In this document: positions 43,730 to 53,002 of the stretch, one piece after another
How the letters are laid out: every line of letters starts with the position of its first letter
How positions within the stretch are numbered: the stretch's first letter is position 1
Source: Paenibacillus agilis
GTDB taxonomy: Bacteria; Bacillota; Bacilli; Paenibacillales; Paenibacillaceae
Assembly (NCBI RefSeq): GCF_007786455.1
Contig: NZ_VNJK01000001.1
Coordinates: 2,006,074 to 2,070,073 of the forward strand
Reading direction: 5' to 3'
DNA length: 64,000 nt
Translations under genes and position numbers: made by a program
The notes under the pieces: generated by a model
Databases searched by the model: none
Seen by the model: only the letters and a program-made list of their open reading frames with translations
Told to the model about the DNA's origin: nothing

Positions 43730-43832
43730 GTTACCAGTATTTTGAATAGGAGTTATAATGAAAGATGAAAAGATAGCGTTAACATAATTTCTACATCAGA
43801 TAACTATAGACTACTCGTTAGGAGAATGGACT

Positions 43833-44870
43833 ATGAGCGTCAATATGAACATGTCAACACTAGAGCTGGATCAATTTTTTCAAATGATAAAAGATGGTGA
43901 AATAGAGCCGATCGCAGCATTAATAGAACGAGGATTAGATGTAAATTTGATTCATAGATATACTTCATTGCTTTACTACGCGCTTGCTAATGAACAACAT
44001 GCTGTTGCAAGGCTATTGTATGAGCATGGAGCAAATCTTGTAGCAATAAGCGATGTGGAGAATACAGATTTACTAAAAGCCACTTCATTGAAAATCTATA
44101 AGATTATTGATGACTTAGAACAAGTATCTTTTGATTATTTACACCCTGTGGGAGAATTATTAAACGATGCAGCGTGGAATGGGGATTTCGATACGGTAAA
44201 AAAACTTGTTAGTTTAGGAGTAGATATTGACTATAACAAGCTAAGTATCTACTGTTACACTTCAGACTATGAGGATGCGCCACTTTATAATGCTACATCA
44301 AATAACCATACGAAAATTGCAAAATTTTTAATAGATAATGGTGCAAATGTGACTTTATCAAATGTACTTGGAGAAAGAGCATATCATGTAGCAAGAAGAG
44401 AAAAGAATGATGATTTAGTGCAATTCATAGTTGAACATGAGCCCATACATCTTCATGACTATCAAACTCGAGTTGCAACTTTACTAGAGATGGGTCTACC
44501 AATTGAAATCATAAACTATTTAGGCCATACAAATAAACGGGTTGAATTACAAGGTATCGACATGGAGTATATTGTTTTCCGGGATGTCTTTGAAATAACA
44601 TCTTTTACATGGTGCGGATATGTACTTATCGACTTGCTTAGCGAATCTGGCATTTTCGATCCCCAGGGAATATTGTGTTGGTGCCCAACTATCGGAAAAA
44701 TTGTTGGCGTAAGTATGGGGAGTAACTTATTTATGGTTCCAGATGACGTAACTTGGGATCAATTCTTGCATAATCCCGAGGAATATCTGAATGACTTCAT
44801 TCATTACAGCTACGACAATATTTTAGAAGATTATGATTTTGATGCAGGAGATAATTATAGTAATGAGTGA
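43833..44870 (+). CDS. ankyrin-repeat protein with SMI1/KNR4 (SUKH)-like C-terminus
   Basis: 345 residues. The N-terminal ~200 hold three to four ankyrin-type repeats (FFQMIKDGEIEPIAALIERG LDVN; GDFDTVKKLVSLGVDIDY; NHTKIAKFLIDNGANVTLSN). The C-terminal ~140 (from LLEMGLPIEIINYLG to WDQFLHNPEEYLNDFI) resemble SUKH/SMI1-KNR4 proteins, many of which are immunity factors. No signal peptide. It overlaps the next gene by 8 bases. No toxin gene is recognisable beside it; immunity or a general protein-binding role are both possible. Confidence 0.72.
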   Translation: MSVNMNMSTLELDQFFQMIKDGEIEPIAALIERGLDVNLIHRYTSLLYYALANEQHAVARLLYEHGANLVAISDVENTDLLKATSLKIYKIIDDLEQVSFDYLHPVGELLNDAAWNGDFDTVKKLVSLGVDIDYNKLSIYCYTSDYEDAPLYNATSNNHTKIAKFLIDNGANVTLSNVLGERAYHVARREKNDDLVQFIVEHEPIHLHDYQTRVATLLEMGLPIEIINYLGHTNKRVELQGIDMEYIVFRDVFEITSFTWCGYVLIDLLSESGIFDPQGILCWCPTIGKIVGVSMGSNLFMVPDDVTWDQFLHNPEEYLNDFIHYSYDNILEDYDFDAGDNYSNE

Positions 44871-45441
44871 TGCTAATTGGCCAGTGAACCATAAGCACCA
44901 TTCATTGACAAGATTGGAGAACAGGTTGCGATTATTTCATTTTAGCGAAGAGGATCATATCGAAAGATTTAAACCACGAGTAAAAGCAAATCGAACGGAT
45001 ATGCCGCCTGTTGTCTGGGCGATTGATGACGAACATCAATTTATGTTTTTCTTTCCTAGAAATTGCCCTAGAATCGTTTATAGGAAAAGCCAACAGGTTC
45101 AAGAACAAGACGAAGCTAAATTTTTTGGCAATACAGCGGCAAATACGATTATTACCGTAGAAACGCATTGGTACTCCAGAATCATAAATACTACTTTGTA
45201 TAGATATGAATTTCCTACTGAATCATTTATCTTGTTCGATGAAACTGCCGGGTATTATATATCTCGTGAAGCCGTAAAGCCGATAAATAAGATAGCAATA
45301 AACAACGGGCTTGAGAGGTTAATGGACATGAACGTAGAAGTACGTTTTACACCTAATTTATATCCAGTGAGGGATCAATTGCTGGAGTCTTCAATCGACG
45401 ATTTTGGCATACATAGGTTTGAGCATGCTGTACAACTGTAA
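44863..45441 (+). CDS. DUF6886-family protein
   Basis: The ATG at 44863 (AGGAG upstream) overlaps the ankyrin gene's stop; a frame from 44833 would intrude further. The 192-residue product contains RLFHFSEEDHIERFKPRVKA and MPPVVWAIDDEHQFMFFFPR, a family of unknown function. The LFHFSEE opening resembles the start of ADP-ribosyltransferase-like and RES-like folds, but that is only an impression. Translational coupling suggests the two products work together. Confidence 0.72.
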   Translation: MSDANWPVNHKHHSLTRLENRLRLFHFSEEDHIERFKPRVKANRTDMPPVVWAIDDEHQFMFFFPRNCPRIVYRKSQQVQEQDEAKFFGNTAANTIITVETHWYSRIINTTLYRYEFPTESFILFDETAGYYISREAVKPINKIAINNGLERLMDMNVEVRFTPNLYPVRDQLLESSIDDFGIHRFEHAVQL

Positions 45442-45506
45442 GCAAATTGCTAGCCCTAAATAGGACGTAAAATAGGAATCAATGCTAAACAATAGGAGGG
45501 ATAAAC

Positions 45507-46022
45507 ATGAGTAATCCCGTTCTTAGTACAGAAAGATTAATCTTAAGAAGGATGACCGAAGACGATATTGAGATATTAATGGAGATCTTCTCAGATCCAG
45601 AGGCAATGAAATACTATCCTTCAACTAAAAATGAGCAGCAAGCGAGCGAATGGGTGGATTGGACGCTTCGTAATTACGATACATATGAGACTGGGTTGTG
45701 GATCGTTGAAGATAAAGCAACTGGTGATTTTCTTGGACAATGTGGAATTGTCCCTCAAGAACTAGAAGATGTGATCGAAATGGAGATTGGCTACCTGTTT
45801 GCTAGGCGCGCATGGGGCAATGGTTATGCAACGGAAGCGGCACTAGCTTGCAAGAAGTATGGATTTGAGCAGCTTGGATTAAGCAAACTGATCTCTTTCG
45901 TTGATATCAATAACACCCCATCCGCCAAGGTAGCTGAACGAATCGGCATGACCGTGGAAAAGATGATTCATAAATGGGAAAAAGAGATCTTAGTTTACGC
46001 GGTGTTCTTAAAAAAGGAATAA
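45507..46022 (+). CDS. GNAT acetyltransferase, RimJ/RimL type
   Basis: 171 residues starting LSTERLILRRMTEDDIEILM, with acetyl-CoA loop AWGNGYATEAALACKKYGFE and NTPSAKVAERIGM. AGGAGGG precedes the ATG. It lies just upstream of the sigma factor gene but has separate spacing. Substrate unknown. Confidence 0.87.
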   Translation: MSNPVLSTERLILRRMTEDDIEILMEIFSDPEAMKYYPSTKNEQQASEWVDWTLRNYDTYETGLWIVEDKATGDFLGQCGIVPQELEDVIEMEIGYLFARRAWGNGYATEAALACKKYGFEQLGLSKLISFVDINNTPSAKVAERIGMTVEKMIHKWEKEILVYAVFLKKE

Positions 46023-46135
46023 GAGTCAATGATAGAAGCGGCTCCGAGGGGTCGCTTTATTATTTTATAATTTTTTTGCGCAAAATGAACCTTTATTGCC
46101 TCTGCGGTCTCTTATCTATGAAAAGGGGAGTGAAC

Positions 46136-46699
46136 ATGAGAGTAAGCCATCTTGTCAGACAAGCCAAAAAAGGCAACAAGGAAGCTTTACTACAGCTCAT
46201 CATGGCCGATAAAGACGTTTATTATCGTCTTGCCTATTCGTACATGGGAAATGAGCATGATGCGTTGGATGCGATGGAGGATATGATCGTTACACTATAT
46301 GAAAAGATTGATCAATTGCAAAAGGGAGAAGCCTTTTACAGTTGGAGTAAAACGATTCTCGTTAATCGGTGCAAAACGTTGCTTCGCAAAAAGGAGCGGT
46401 TGCTGCCCGTAGGAGATGAGGGAGAAGCTTCATTTGCTGCATTAACGGATGATAATCCATATCGTTATGCAGAGTCAGAGATGAATATGGAGGTCCTGCT
46501 ATCGCATTTGAATGCAAGGCAGCGGGAAGCAATTGAGCTGCGTTACGTTCATGATCTTCCATATCAAACGATTGCGGACATGACCGGTACGCCGCTTGGA
46601 ACGATTAAATCAAGAATTTCGCAAGGCATACAAAAGCTGAAAGTCATGATCGGAGGTGAGCATGATGAAGACAATCGAGGAGAAGTTAAAGGAGCATAA
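46136..46699 (+). CDS. ECF-type RNA polymerase sigma factor
   Basis: The ATG at 46136 follows AAAGGGGAG; the open frame extends to 45974 inside the GNAT gene and should be ignored. 187 residues: region 2 (about 25-75: YRLAYSYMGNEHDALDAMED) and region 4 (about 130-180: LNARQREAIELRYVHDLPYQ, TPLGTIKSRISQGIQKLK). The downstream overlapping gene encodes its likely anti-sigma factor. Confidence 0.9.
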   Translation: MRVSHLVRQAKKGNKEALLQLIMADKDVYYRLAYSYMGNEHDALDAMEDMIVTLYEKIDQLQKGEAFYSWSKTILVNRCKTLLRKKERLLPVGDEGEASFAALTDDNPYRYAESEMNMEVLLSHLNARQREAIELRYVHDLPYQTIADMTGTPLGTIKSRISQGIQKLKVMIGGEHDEDNRGEVKGA

Positions 46700-47948
46700 A
46701 CAGACTATTGATACGATGCGGGCTCCTTCAGAACTGGAGGAACGACTTCGAGAAGCGCTTCATAACGTTCCCGATAAAAAGAAAAGCAAAAATAGAGCCG
46801 TGTCATGGATCGCATCAGCGGCTGCGGTGTTCATTTTATTGGTTGGTGTGTATCAGTATCCTGCCCTAGCTTATTATGGTGAAAAGTTCTTCAAAACGAA
46901 CTGGAGCGCGTTAAGCTTTTCTGAAGTAACAGAACAAGGATATGGTCAAAAGGTAGATGAAAGTATAACGCTTAGGGACGGCACTGTAGTTACTATCAAT
47001 GGTGTTATGGCGGACGATAATGTGTTTCTCATGTACTACACGATGGATCGACCAGTGGGCATCGAGTTCACGGATGAGGATTTTCGTCGATATGGCTTCG
47101 ATAAATTAAAAGGATTCCTGACAGATTCAAAATCGCAAGGGAACGGTGGCGGTGATGGTAAGAACAAGTCTCAGTTCGTGGGACAGGCTAGATTTGAACC
47201 TGTTAGCCCATTTTCTAGGACATTAACGGTTAACTTCTATGAATGGATTAACGACGAGCGAGTGTTTTATCCGATTTCTTTCAAGTTTGAAGCCAATAAA
47301 GCGATGAAGAGCATTATCAAACAGGAGCTTGATCAATCCATTGAAGTCGATCATGGAACGATTCACTATGATTCTATTTCTGCTTCACCTACATCAACCC
47401 TTATTAAAGGGCGTTATGAATTTGAGGAATACCCGAGAACTTATGGCAAATACAAACTTTACGTGAATGGAATAGAAGTTCAATATAAGGGGAAGTCTGG
47501 TACAATGCCTGAATTTGAGCTTGAATTTGATATGCTACCAACAGACAGAATAAATTCCATTGAGCTTGAGCTTGAAAATTTCTTAGGCTATCAAAAAATA
47601 GAAGAGCCCATTTCTCTCGCTTCACCATCAGATCGGTCCATTAAAATAGGAGATGAGAAGTTATGGATTCGCAGTGTAACCAAGACCCGTACAGGCTATG
47701 ATGTAGTTATAGCTAGAAGAGAATTTACAAAACCGAAATGGGACACTATTTCCGTACAAGCTGGTGGTAAAGTGATTCCAGTATCATCGATTTCTGAAAG
47801 CCGTCCTTGGGATTTGGGGAATAATAATATTATGAGGGAAAACACGTTCTCCTTTAACACAATGGATAAACCTGAATCCTTGCTGCTGGATGGTTTCACC
47901 TATATTAAAACCTACAATAAGAGAATATCTCTTCCTGTAGAAAAATAA
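46662..47948 (+). CDS. DUF4179 membrane anti-sigma factor
   Basis: About 428 residues, overlapping the sigma factor gene by 38 bases. GGAGG at 46652 serves the ATGs at 46662 and 46665. A short cytoplasmic N-terminus (about 1-48) is followed by one membrane segment (VSWIASAAAVFILLVGVYQY) and a large extracytoplasmic region with the DUF4179 pattern (ITLRDGTVVTINGVMADDNV). This is a standard ECF sigma/anti-sigma pair; the stress sensed is unknown. Confidence 0.87.
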   Translation: MMKTIEEKLKEHKQTIDTMRAPSELEERLREALHNVPDKKKSKNRAVSWIASAAAVFILLVGVYQYPALAYYGEKFFKTNWSALSFSEVTEQGYGQKVDESITLRDGTVVTINGVMADDNVFLMYYTMDRPVGIEFTDEDFRRYGFDKLKGFLTDSKSQGNGGGDGKNKSQFVGQARFEPVSPFSRTLTVNFYEWINDERVFYPISFKFEANKAMKSIIKQELDQSIEVDHGTIHYDSISASPTSTLIKGRYEFEEYPRTYGKYKLYVNGIEVQYKGKSGTMPEFELEFDMLPTDRINSIELELENFLGYQKIEEPISLASPSDRSIKIGDEKLWIRSVTKTRTGYDVVIARREFTKPKWDTISVQAGGKVIPVSSISESRPWDLGNNNIMRENTFSFNTMDKPESLLLDGFTYIKTYNKRISLPVEK

Positions 47949-48022
47949 AGTATGTGCTGTAATCCTGCTGAAAATATTTCAACGCCAATATTTTGAATAT
48001 GCAAGCAACGATATAATTACCT

Positions 48023-48064
48023 AGAAGACTGCCACTTGAAGAAAGAGAGGCAGTCTTCTGGGTT
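48023..48064 (+). terminator. terminator of the sigma/anti-sigma operon
   Basis: AGAAGACTGCC (48023-48033) / GGCAGTCTTCT (48049-48059) perfect stem followed by GGGTTTTT. Confidence 0.85.
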
Positions 48065-48406
48065 TTTACTTTTTAATAATAAGCATAAGAAGTGAAGTGA
48101 GTTTGCATAACCAGCGTATAAAGTGAGGCTCTGGACGGAGCGAATGAACAGCTATGAAGGAAAAAATCCCGGGTATGGACAGGCTTATATAGAACTGAAA
48201 CAAAAAGAGCGAACGGAATTAAATATTACCTAAGTGTAATGAAGGTACAACACGACAAATGATTGATTAGGTTCAAGGGTCAATAGCGATTTTTTTATAT
48301 AAGTATAAGCGAGTTTACGAATTGCACTTTACAGCCTCGTATAGTTACCGATAAAATGTGATAGGAAACAATTACTATCTCAATATTTGGATGAGCGAGG
48401 GGCATC
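48065..48406. other. gap with only a doubtful 29-codon ORF
   Basis: At 48144-48233 a short frame (MNSYEGKNPGYGQAYIELKQ...) has GGAG upstream but no context and no recognisable relatives. It could be a peptide or a remnant. Nothing else stands out. Confidence 0.3.
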
Positions 48407-49237
48407 ATGAAGAACGCAATTATAGTTGTACTGACATTCGTAATATGCTTATTGCTACTAGCGGTTGGTTTTTTGCTCTGGTTAAATTTTTTCAATGAGA
48501 AAGAGGATCAGACTTCCCAATCTTCTTCGCCGACTGAAGTGGTCCAGACTGTTCCATCAAGAGTTGATATTTATTCTCCTTCACCTGAAGAATCAGCTCC
48601 TCCGATGGTTTCTATTGTAGACAAGGTGGACTATGTTTGGGGGGAACAAGTTGTATATGGTCTGACCGTATTAGTTGTTAAGAACGAAAACTCATTCCCT
48701 GTAAGAGTTCGTGATTTTAACGCGATATACAAATCCGTTCAGGATCGTACAGAGGAAGAAGATCTCTTTTCGGTTGTGCCTTCTATTTTACAACCTGGTG
48801 AAGTAGGCTACGCTGTTAACACTGGGATATTCACCTTTATTAACTTTGCAGAAGATTTTGCAGGGAGCGATATCGAGCAAGATATTTTGGTGGCAGACAG
48901 TGCAAGTTATACCAATCTTGAAGTTTCTAATGTGAGCTTTAGCGTTGAGCTGTATAATGAATCTAATGATACTGACGGTCAGTTAAAGGTATATGGCACT
49001 ATGACCAATAATAGTAATGTGAATGTTGATGGAGATAAAATAGAAGCTATTGCCTTGATGTATGATAGTGACAATAATTTAATTGGTGCATTGAGCGAGA
49101 TACTGGATAAGTCGGGTATGAGACTCCGTGAAGGAGAGCAATTTGATTTTGCTATCGATAGCTTTACCTTGTCTAGAGATATTATGGATAGAACTCACCG
49201 TGTTGATGTTTATGCAGGATGCGCTACTTGTAATTAA
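48407..49237 (+). CDS. membrane-anchored extracytoplasmic protein, FxLYD-like
   Basis: 276 residues with one N-terminal membrane segment (IIVVLTFVICLLLLAVGFLL), a Ser/Pro-rich linker, and two beta-sandwich-like regions (about 60-160 and 165-270). The second (GQLKVYGTMTNNSNVNVDGD followed by KIEAIALMYDSDNNLIG) resembles FxLYD-type repeats. GCGAGGGG precedes the ATG. No function can be named. Confidence 0.75.
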   Translation: MKNAIIVVLTFVICLLLLAVGFLLWLNFFNEKEDQTSQSSSPTEVVQTVPSRVDIYSPSPEESAPPMVSIVDKVDYVWGEQVVYGLTVLVVKNENSFPVRVRDFNAIYKSVQDRTEEEDLFSVVPSILQPGEVGYAVNTGIFTFINFAEDFAGSDIEQDILVADSASYTNLEVSNVSFSVELYNESNDTDGQLKVYGTMTNNSNVNVDGDKIEAIALMYDSDNNLIGALSEILDKSGMRLREGEQFDFAIDSFTLSRDIMDRTHRVDVYAGCATCN

Positions 49238-49260
49238 AACAAGATTCAGCATAAACATTT

Positions 49261-49335
49261 ATGTCGATTCGTTCGTTTGCGAAGGTACTTGATGATGTGG
49301 AAACGAAGCTCTTGAGCGAGTACTTGGTGAAATAA
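49261..49335 (+). pseudogene. possible coding remnant (24 codons)
   Basis: A short frame reading MSIRSFAKVLDDVETKLLSE and ending YLVK has protein-like composition but no clear ribosome site. It may be the 3' end of a lost gene. Low certainty. Confidence 0.2.
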
Positions 49336-49383
49336 GTCTATGATTCATATAACGTTGAACGTAAAATAAATAAACATAAAGAG

Positions 49384-49416
49384 ACCGCTATTCTTTAAGG
49401 AATGGCGGTTTTTTTG
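49384..49416 (+). terminator. terminator before the convergent GNAT gene
   Basis: ACCGCTATTC / GGAATGGCGGT stem followed by TTTTTTT. Confidence 0.8.
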
Positions 49417-49418
49417 TA

Positions 49419-49961
49419 TTACTTATTCCATTCATCCGCTAAAATGCCATACACGATATGATCTACATAATGATCATACAGCCATTCGGCTTGTCGAATA
49501 CAGCCTTCTTGTACAAAGTTTAATCGCTCAGGAATGCTTCTGCTTTTGTTATTTCCTGCGGCTGCTCTAATTTCAACCTTATTGAGGCTTAGTTCATGAA
49601 ACGCATAATCGGTCAATGCTTTAGCTACTCTGGTCATTATTCCATTTCCTTGATACTCTGCACCTAGCCAATAACCGATATCTACTATTTTGTTGGACTC
49701 GGAAATACGATTGAATCCAGCAACGCCAACGATTTGGCCTTTATATAAAATAGCTGTAGTAAGGCTTCTATTTTCTGCGAAGCCTGTAATACACATTTGA
49801 ATAAAGGCTTTTGTATCTTCAACACTTGTTGTTTCATCGACCCAAGGAAGCCATTCTCTTAAATAATTTCTTGAACGATCGGCAAGTTCATAAATTTTTG
49901 CTGCATCTTTTATCTCAATTAACTTTAGCGATAGCTCTTCATCAATTTTATGTATAAACAT
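49419..49961 (-). CDS. GNAT acetyltransferase, RimL/YdaF type
   Basis: 180 residues with SRNYLREWLPWVDETTSVED (family signature), acetyl-CoA region YQGNGIMTRVAKALTDYAF and NNKSRSIPERLNF. AAGGAGAGG precedes the ATG. Similar to ribosomal-protein-serine acetyltransferases, but the true substrate is unknown. Confidence 0.88.
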   Translation of the reverse strand: MFIHKIDEELSLKLIEIKDAAKIYELADRSRNYLREWLPWVDETTSVEDTKAFIQMCITGFAENRSLTTAILYKGQIVGVAGFNRISESNKIVDIGYWLGAEYQGNGIMTRVAKALTDYAFHELSLNKVEIRAAAGNNKSRSIPERLNFVQEGCIRQAEWLYDHYVDHIVYGILADEWNK

Positions 49962-50120
49962 CGTATCCCTCTCCTTATGTTTTTAGTATTTTAACACGTT
50001 AGTTATAGGAATAGCATTATAATACATACATATTCTATTGAATCACAGTCTTTTATTTTGAGAAGGGGGAATTCTTTGTGCATTATGCCGATTTGTCACA
50101 AACAGAGATTAACAGATTGC

Positions 50121-50171
50121 TCGTGAACCATGAATGTATTTTCAAAATCAAAATACATTCATGGTTCACGA
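50121..50171. repeat. perfect 22-bp inverted repeat with a 7-base loop
   Basis: TCGTGAACCATGAATGTA + TTTT (50121-50142) is exactly mirrored at 50150-50171 around CAAAATC. It lies across the start of the DUF6508 gene and there is no U-run of a terminator. It could arise from a template switch during replication. Confidence 0.9.
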
Positions 50172-50463
50172 AAACGGTTATGAATGTGAGAATGAAACCA
50201 TAATGGAGTTTCGTAAAGCACTTACGGAAACTAGGTTTTTGATCGTTTTCAACTGGCTCGATTGGCTTAATGAACATGAGATATATAAGGATACTGGCAA
50301 AGATATTATTACTCCAATCAGGAACGCTGATATGGATACCCTTCGCAAACTAATGACAAGTTACATAAGAGGAGATCGGTTTAACGAAGGGTTATTTATC
50401 GCCGTAATGAAGAATGGTACAGTAGAAGCCATTTTAAAAAGAGTAAAGGAATTACAAGGTTAA
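50134..50463 (+). CDS. DUF6508-family protein, 5' end altered by a palindrome
   Basis: From the ATG at 50134 the frame gives 109 residues. The C-terminal part (ALTETRFLIVFNWLDWLNEH, MDTLRKLMTSYIRGDRFNEG) fits DUF6508. The start codon sits in the left arm of a perfect 22-bp palindrome and a stop codon precedes it. A different frame (from GTG 50078: VHYADLSQTEINRLLVNHEC) has the better ribosome site (AGAAGGGGG) and looks like the original N-terminus, running into the palindrome and out of frame. The gene is therefore probably rearranged and may be inactive. Confidence 0.6.
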   Translation: MYFQNQNTFMVHENGYECENETIMEFRKALTETRFLIVFNWLDWLNEHEIYKDTGKDIITPIRNADMDTLRKLMTSYIRGDRFNEGLFIAVMKNGTVEAILKRVKELQG

Positions 50464-50466
50464 GTT

Positions 50467-51099
50467 CTACTGTTTCGGACGGAACATACCGTATATCGGT
50501 AAATGATCGAGGCGTGCTTCTTGCATCAGCATAAATCCGAACTTTTCATAGAGAGCTATATTTTGAAAGTTTTCTGTATCTAGAGCAACGCCATGCGAGA
50601 TTGGGCAAGAATCTACATCATGCAATAGATGCTGCAGCAGGGCTTTGCCGATTCCTTTCCCCTGAGCCTCTGGTGCGACTCCAATGATAATCAGATAGTG
50701 ATGGGCAGTATTAGGGGCCATGGAGCGGGTAACTTGCATGTACTCATTTAGCTGTCGAATCTTCCTAATTGGTAAGCGGCAAGCCAAAGTGATAAGTCTT
50801 CCAACCAATCGTACGATACTCATACGCCGAATTTTATTGGTAGTAGGCTTTTCTATGACATAGGCCCCAAGCAGCTTTCCATTTTCAAAATAACCCCATA
50901 TTTCCTCATGAAGCCATGCGCTTTTATCAAATAGAAAAGAAATGAAGTGAGCTGTATGGCGTCGAGCTTTCTCATCGAATTCAGAATGACCGAATATATG
51001 CAGAAAAATGGGGTCTTGAGCAAATGCGCTGCACATAAGCGATACGAATGAGGCTTTATCTGATTTATCCAGCTTGGCTATACGATGCGAAGTACTCAT
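50467..51099 (-). CDS. GNAT acetyltransferase
   Basis: 210 residues with the acetyl-CoA motif GVAPEAQGKGIGKALLQHLL and a C-terminal NIALYEKFGFMLM. It overlaps the upstream membrane-protein gene by four bases (ATGA), so the pair is coupled and probably controlled by the divergent TetR. Confidence 0.88.
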   Translation of the reverse strand: MSTSHRIAKLDKSDKASFVSLMCSAFAQDPIFLHIFGHSEFDEKARRHTAHFISFLFDKSAWLHEEIWGYFENGKLLGAYVIEKPTTNKIRRMSIVRLVGRLITLACRLPIRKIRQLNEYMQVTRSMAPNTAHHYLIIIGVAPEAQGKGIGKALLQHLLHDVDSCPISHGVALDTENFQNIALYEKFGFMLMQEARLDHLPIYGMFRPKQ

Positions 51100-51668
51100 A
51101 TGTCTTCACCAACTTTGTGAAATGGTTTGCCATAATGATCGACGGCGAAGCTGAATAGCACTTTGATCATAAATAATATACAAGTTGTTAACATATAGGG
51201 ATGAAGGTCAGGGAGTAATGGCAATAAGCCGAGTCCAATAGATAAGAGGAGGCCTGCAATAAATAATTGGGATTGTCTTCTGATAAGTGCATTCACAATA
51301 AACGCGCCTATAATCGTATACGCCCACACTGCGATGGATTGTTCAACATTTACACCTAGTAATAACGCGACTAGCACAATATGAACGTGTATGTTAATGA
51401 AAACGATACGGTTTGTACTTCGCGAAGCATAAAAATTACTGGTTGAGGCAGTGAAATTAGCGATGCAGCCTGCAAATATATCGAAGATCAAAAGACAGGC
51501 GAGTATGCTGCGCCATAAAGGTAACGAACCTATCATTTCGGGAAACCTCCACAGTAAAGCCCCTGTTAACAGTGCCCCAAAGAACAGTATCGCGATCATC
51601 GAGCCTATGTGCTGCTTTTCACCAAATACATCATGCAAAAACGAAGGAATACGGAGTTGCTTCTTCAT
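51096..51668 (-). CDS. small multi-pass membrane protein
   Basis: 190 residues with about six hydrophobic segments and a short polar N-terminus (MKKQLRIPSFLHDVFGEKQH). AAAAGGAG precedes the ATG. No family recognised. First gene of a two-gene operon with a GNAT, divergent from a tetR gene, the layout of an inducible resistance or modification unit. Confidence 0.75.
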   Translation of the reverse strand: MKKQLRIPSFLHDVFGEKQHIGSMIAILFFGALLTGALLWRFPEMIGSLPLWRSILACLLIFDIFAGCIANFTASTSNFYASRSTNRIVFINIHVHIVLVALLLGVNVEQSIAVWAYTIIGAFIVNALIRRQSQLFIAGLLLSIGLGLLPLLPDLHPYMLTTCILFMIKVLFSFAVDHYGKPFHKVGEDI

Positions 51669-51694
51669 CGTTTACACTCCTTTTCGTTAAGTTA

Positions 51695-51789
51695 TAGAGT
51701 AATTATATATGTAGACTCTAAAATTATTATAACTGCAGAACGTCTAAATGCAATAGGTTTTATACTCATATTATTGATATACTCTAAAA
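51695..51789. promoter_or_regulatory. repeated ACTCTA motifs between the divergent operons
   Basis: TAGAGT (51695-51700) and ACTCTA (51715-51720) form a spaced inverted repeat. ACTCTAAAA recurs at 51715-51723 and 51781-51789, with a related ATACTCATA between them. Likely TetR binding sites. Confidence 0.5.
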
Positions 51790-51820
51790 CTTGAGCTACA
51801 CTTCTTGTGAGGTGAAGGTG

Positions 51821-52429
51821 ATGAACGGCTATGAACGACGTAAGCAGAAAAAAATCGACCAGATTTATTCCGCTTCGTTATCGTTATTTTTAAAACATGG
51901 TTTTCAAAAAGTGAGTGTACAGGAAATTGCAAAAAAAGCTAAAGTGTGTCCTGCTACGATTTACAACTATTTTGGAACGAAAGAAAAGCTCTATGCGGAT
52001 ATGTTAATCGATTGGATGGACAAAAGACTGGAGCAATGTGAGAAGATCCTTGCTTCAGAGATTGATTTTCCTGAGAAAACGAAGCAAATTATGCTGCTTG
52101 AAGCTAAAAGCGTCAACGTTCTATTTGATGATGCAGCAGTGAAGCATTTAGGGGTTGAGATGGATGAATGGGGTAACCAATTGCAGCAGTATAGTGAGGA
52201 GAAAGTAATGCCGTTCTATATGAAGTATATTGCGCTCGGTAAGCAAGAGGGGTTTATTAACAAAGAGATGACGGAAGAAACAAGTATGCTGTATTTCACC
52301 ATGTACAAGAACGAACTGGAAAGGTATTTGAGTTCAGAAGTGACCCGCGAGCAAGTTGATGCACATATTGATCAGCTAATAGAGTTATTTTTCTTTGGCT
52401 TAGTGGGTAGAATCAAACCTATTAAATAG
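51821..52429 (+). CDS. TetR-family transcriptional regulator
   Basis: The ATG at 51821 (GAGGTGAAGGTG upstream) gives 202 residues. The helix-turn-helix is VSVQEIAKKAKVCPATIYNY FGTKEKLY. Divergent from the membrane protein/GNAT pair; with the repeated ACTCTA motifs in the intergenic region, repression of that pair is the likely role. Confidence 0.88.
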   Translation: MNGYERRKQKKIDQIYSASLSLFLKHGFQKVSVQEIAKKAKVCPATIYNYFGTKEKLYADMLIDWMDKRLEQCEKILASEIDFPEKTKQIMLLEAKSVNVLFDDAAVKHLGVEMDEWGNQLQQYSEEKVMPFYMKYIALGKQEGFINKEMTEETSMLYFTMYKNELERYLSSEVTREQVDAHIDQLIELFFFGLVGRIKPIK

Positions 52430-53002
52430 CAGTATGGGAGAGGGCAAGCAGCCATGTATGTCTATTTCCTATAACAGGATAGTAAGCAGTGATTCGTCAA
52501 CCTATGTCGCACTGGATAGAGCTTCTGCAATCGCTCAAGCAAGAGCTCAATCTGGTGTGCTCGCAACCAATGTTGGACGTGAATTCGCTGGTTGGCCAGT
52601 ACTGTTGCCGTACGTTAATGATAACAGTCCAGCAGCTAATCTCATTGATGGACGGGACAGTTGCGCAAAAATCGTAAATGATGAATTCACGTGCAGATGA
52701 ATCAAGGTTTCTTTTCTATATTTAGTGTACCCAAGCGCTTGTATATGGTTTGGGTCTTATTTGCTTGCATTCTCAGTCGAAGCAGCATGCTGAATGTATG
52801 ATGTATTGTACATAGTTTCATATATAGGTAAAATATAACTAGGTATTTGTGTAACAACACGCATCAAATTTAATTGTCCTGCCATGGTTGTTTATTGTAC
52901 ATTTCCAAATAGATTAATAGTTGAATGGAAAGATTGAGAAAATAATAGTAGAAACAAAACGCTGTATAACGACATCATGATAACGAATGTGAGGGGTCTT
53001 GT
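52430..53002. other. gap with two overlapping doubtful ORFs
   Basis: Two frames are open over the same bases: 52434-52700 (88 codons, ASAIAQARAQSGVLATNVGR) and 52489-52677 (62 codons, MSHWIELLQSLKQELNLVCS). The second has a more natural, helix-like composition but neither has a convincing ribosome site. From 52700 to 53002 I see only a weak ACCCAA/TTGGGT hairpin (52729-52755). Confidence 0.35.

Noticed and set aside
45974-46135. N-terminal extension of the sigma factor
   Set aside because: It lies in the end of the GNAT gene in another frame; the ATG at 46136 has a strong ribosome site.
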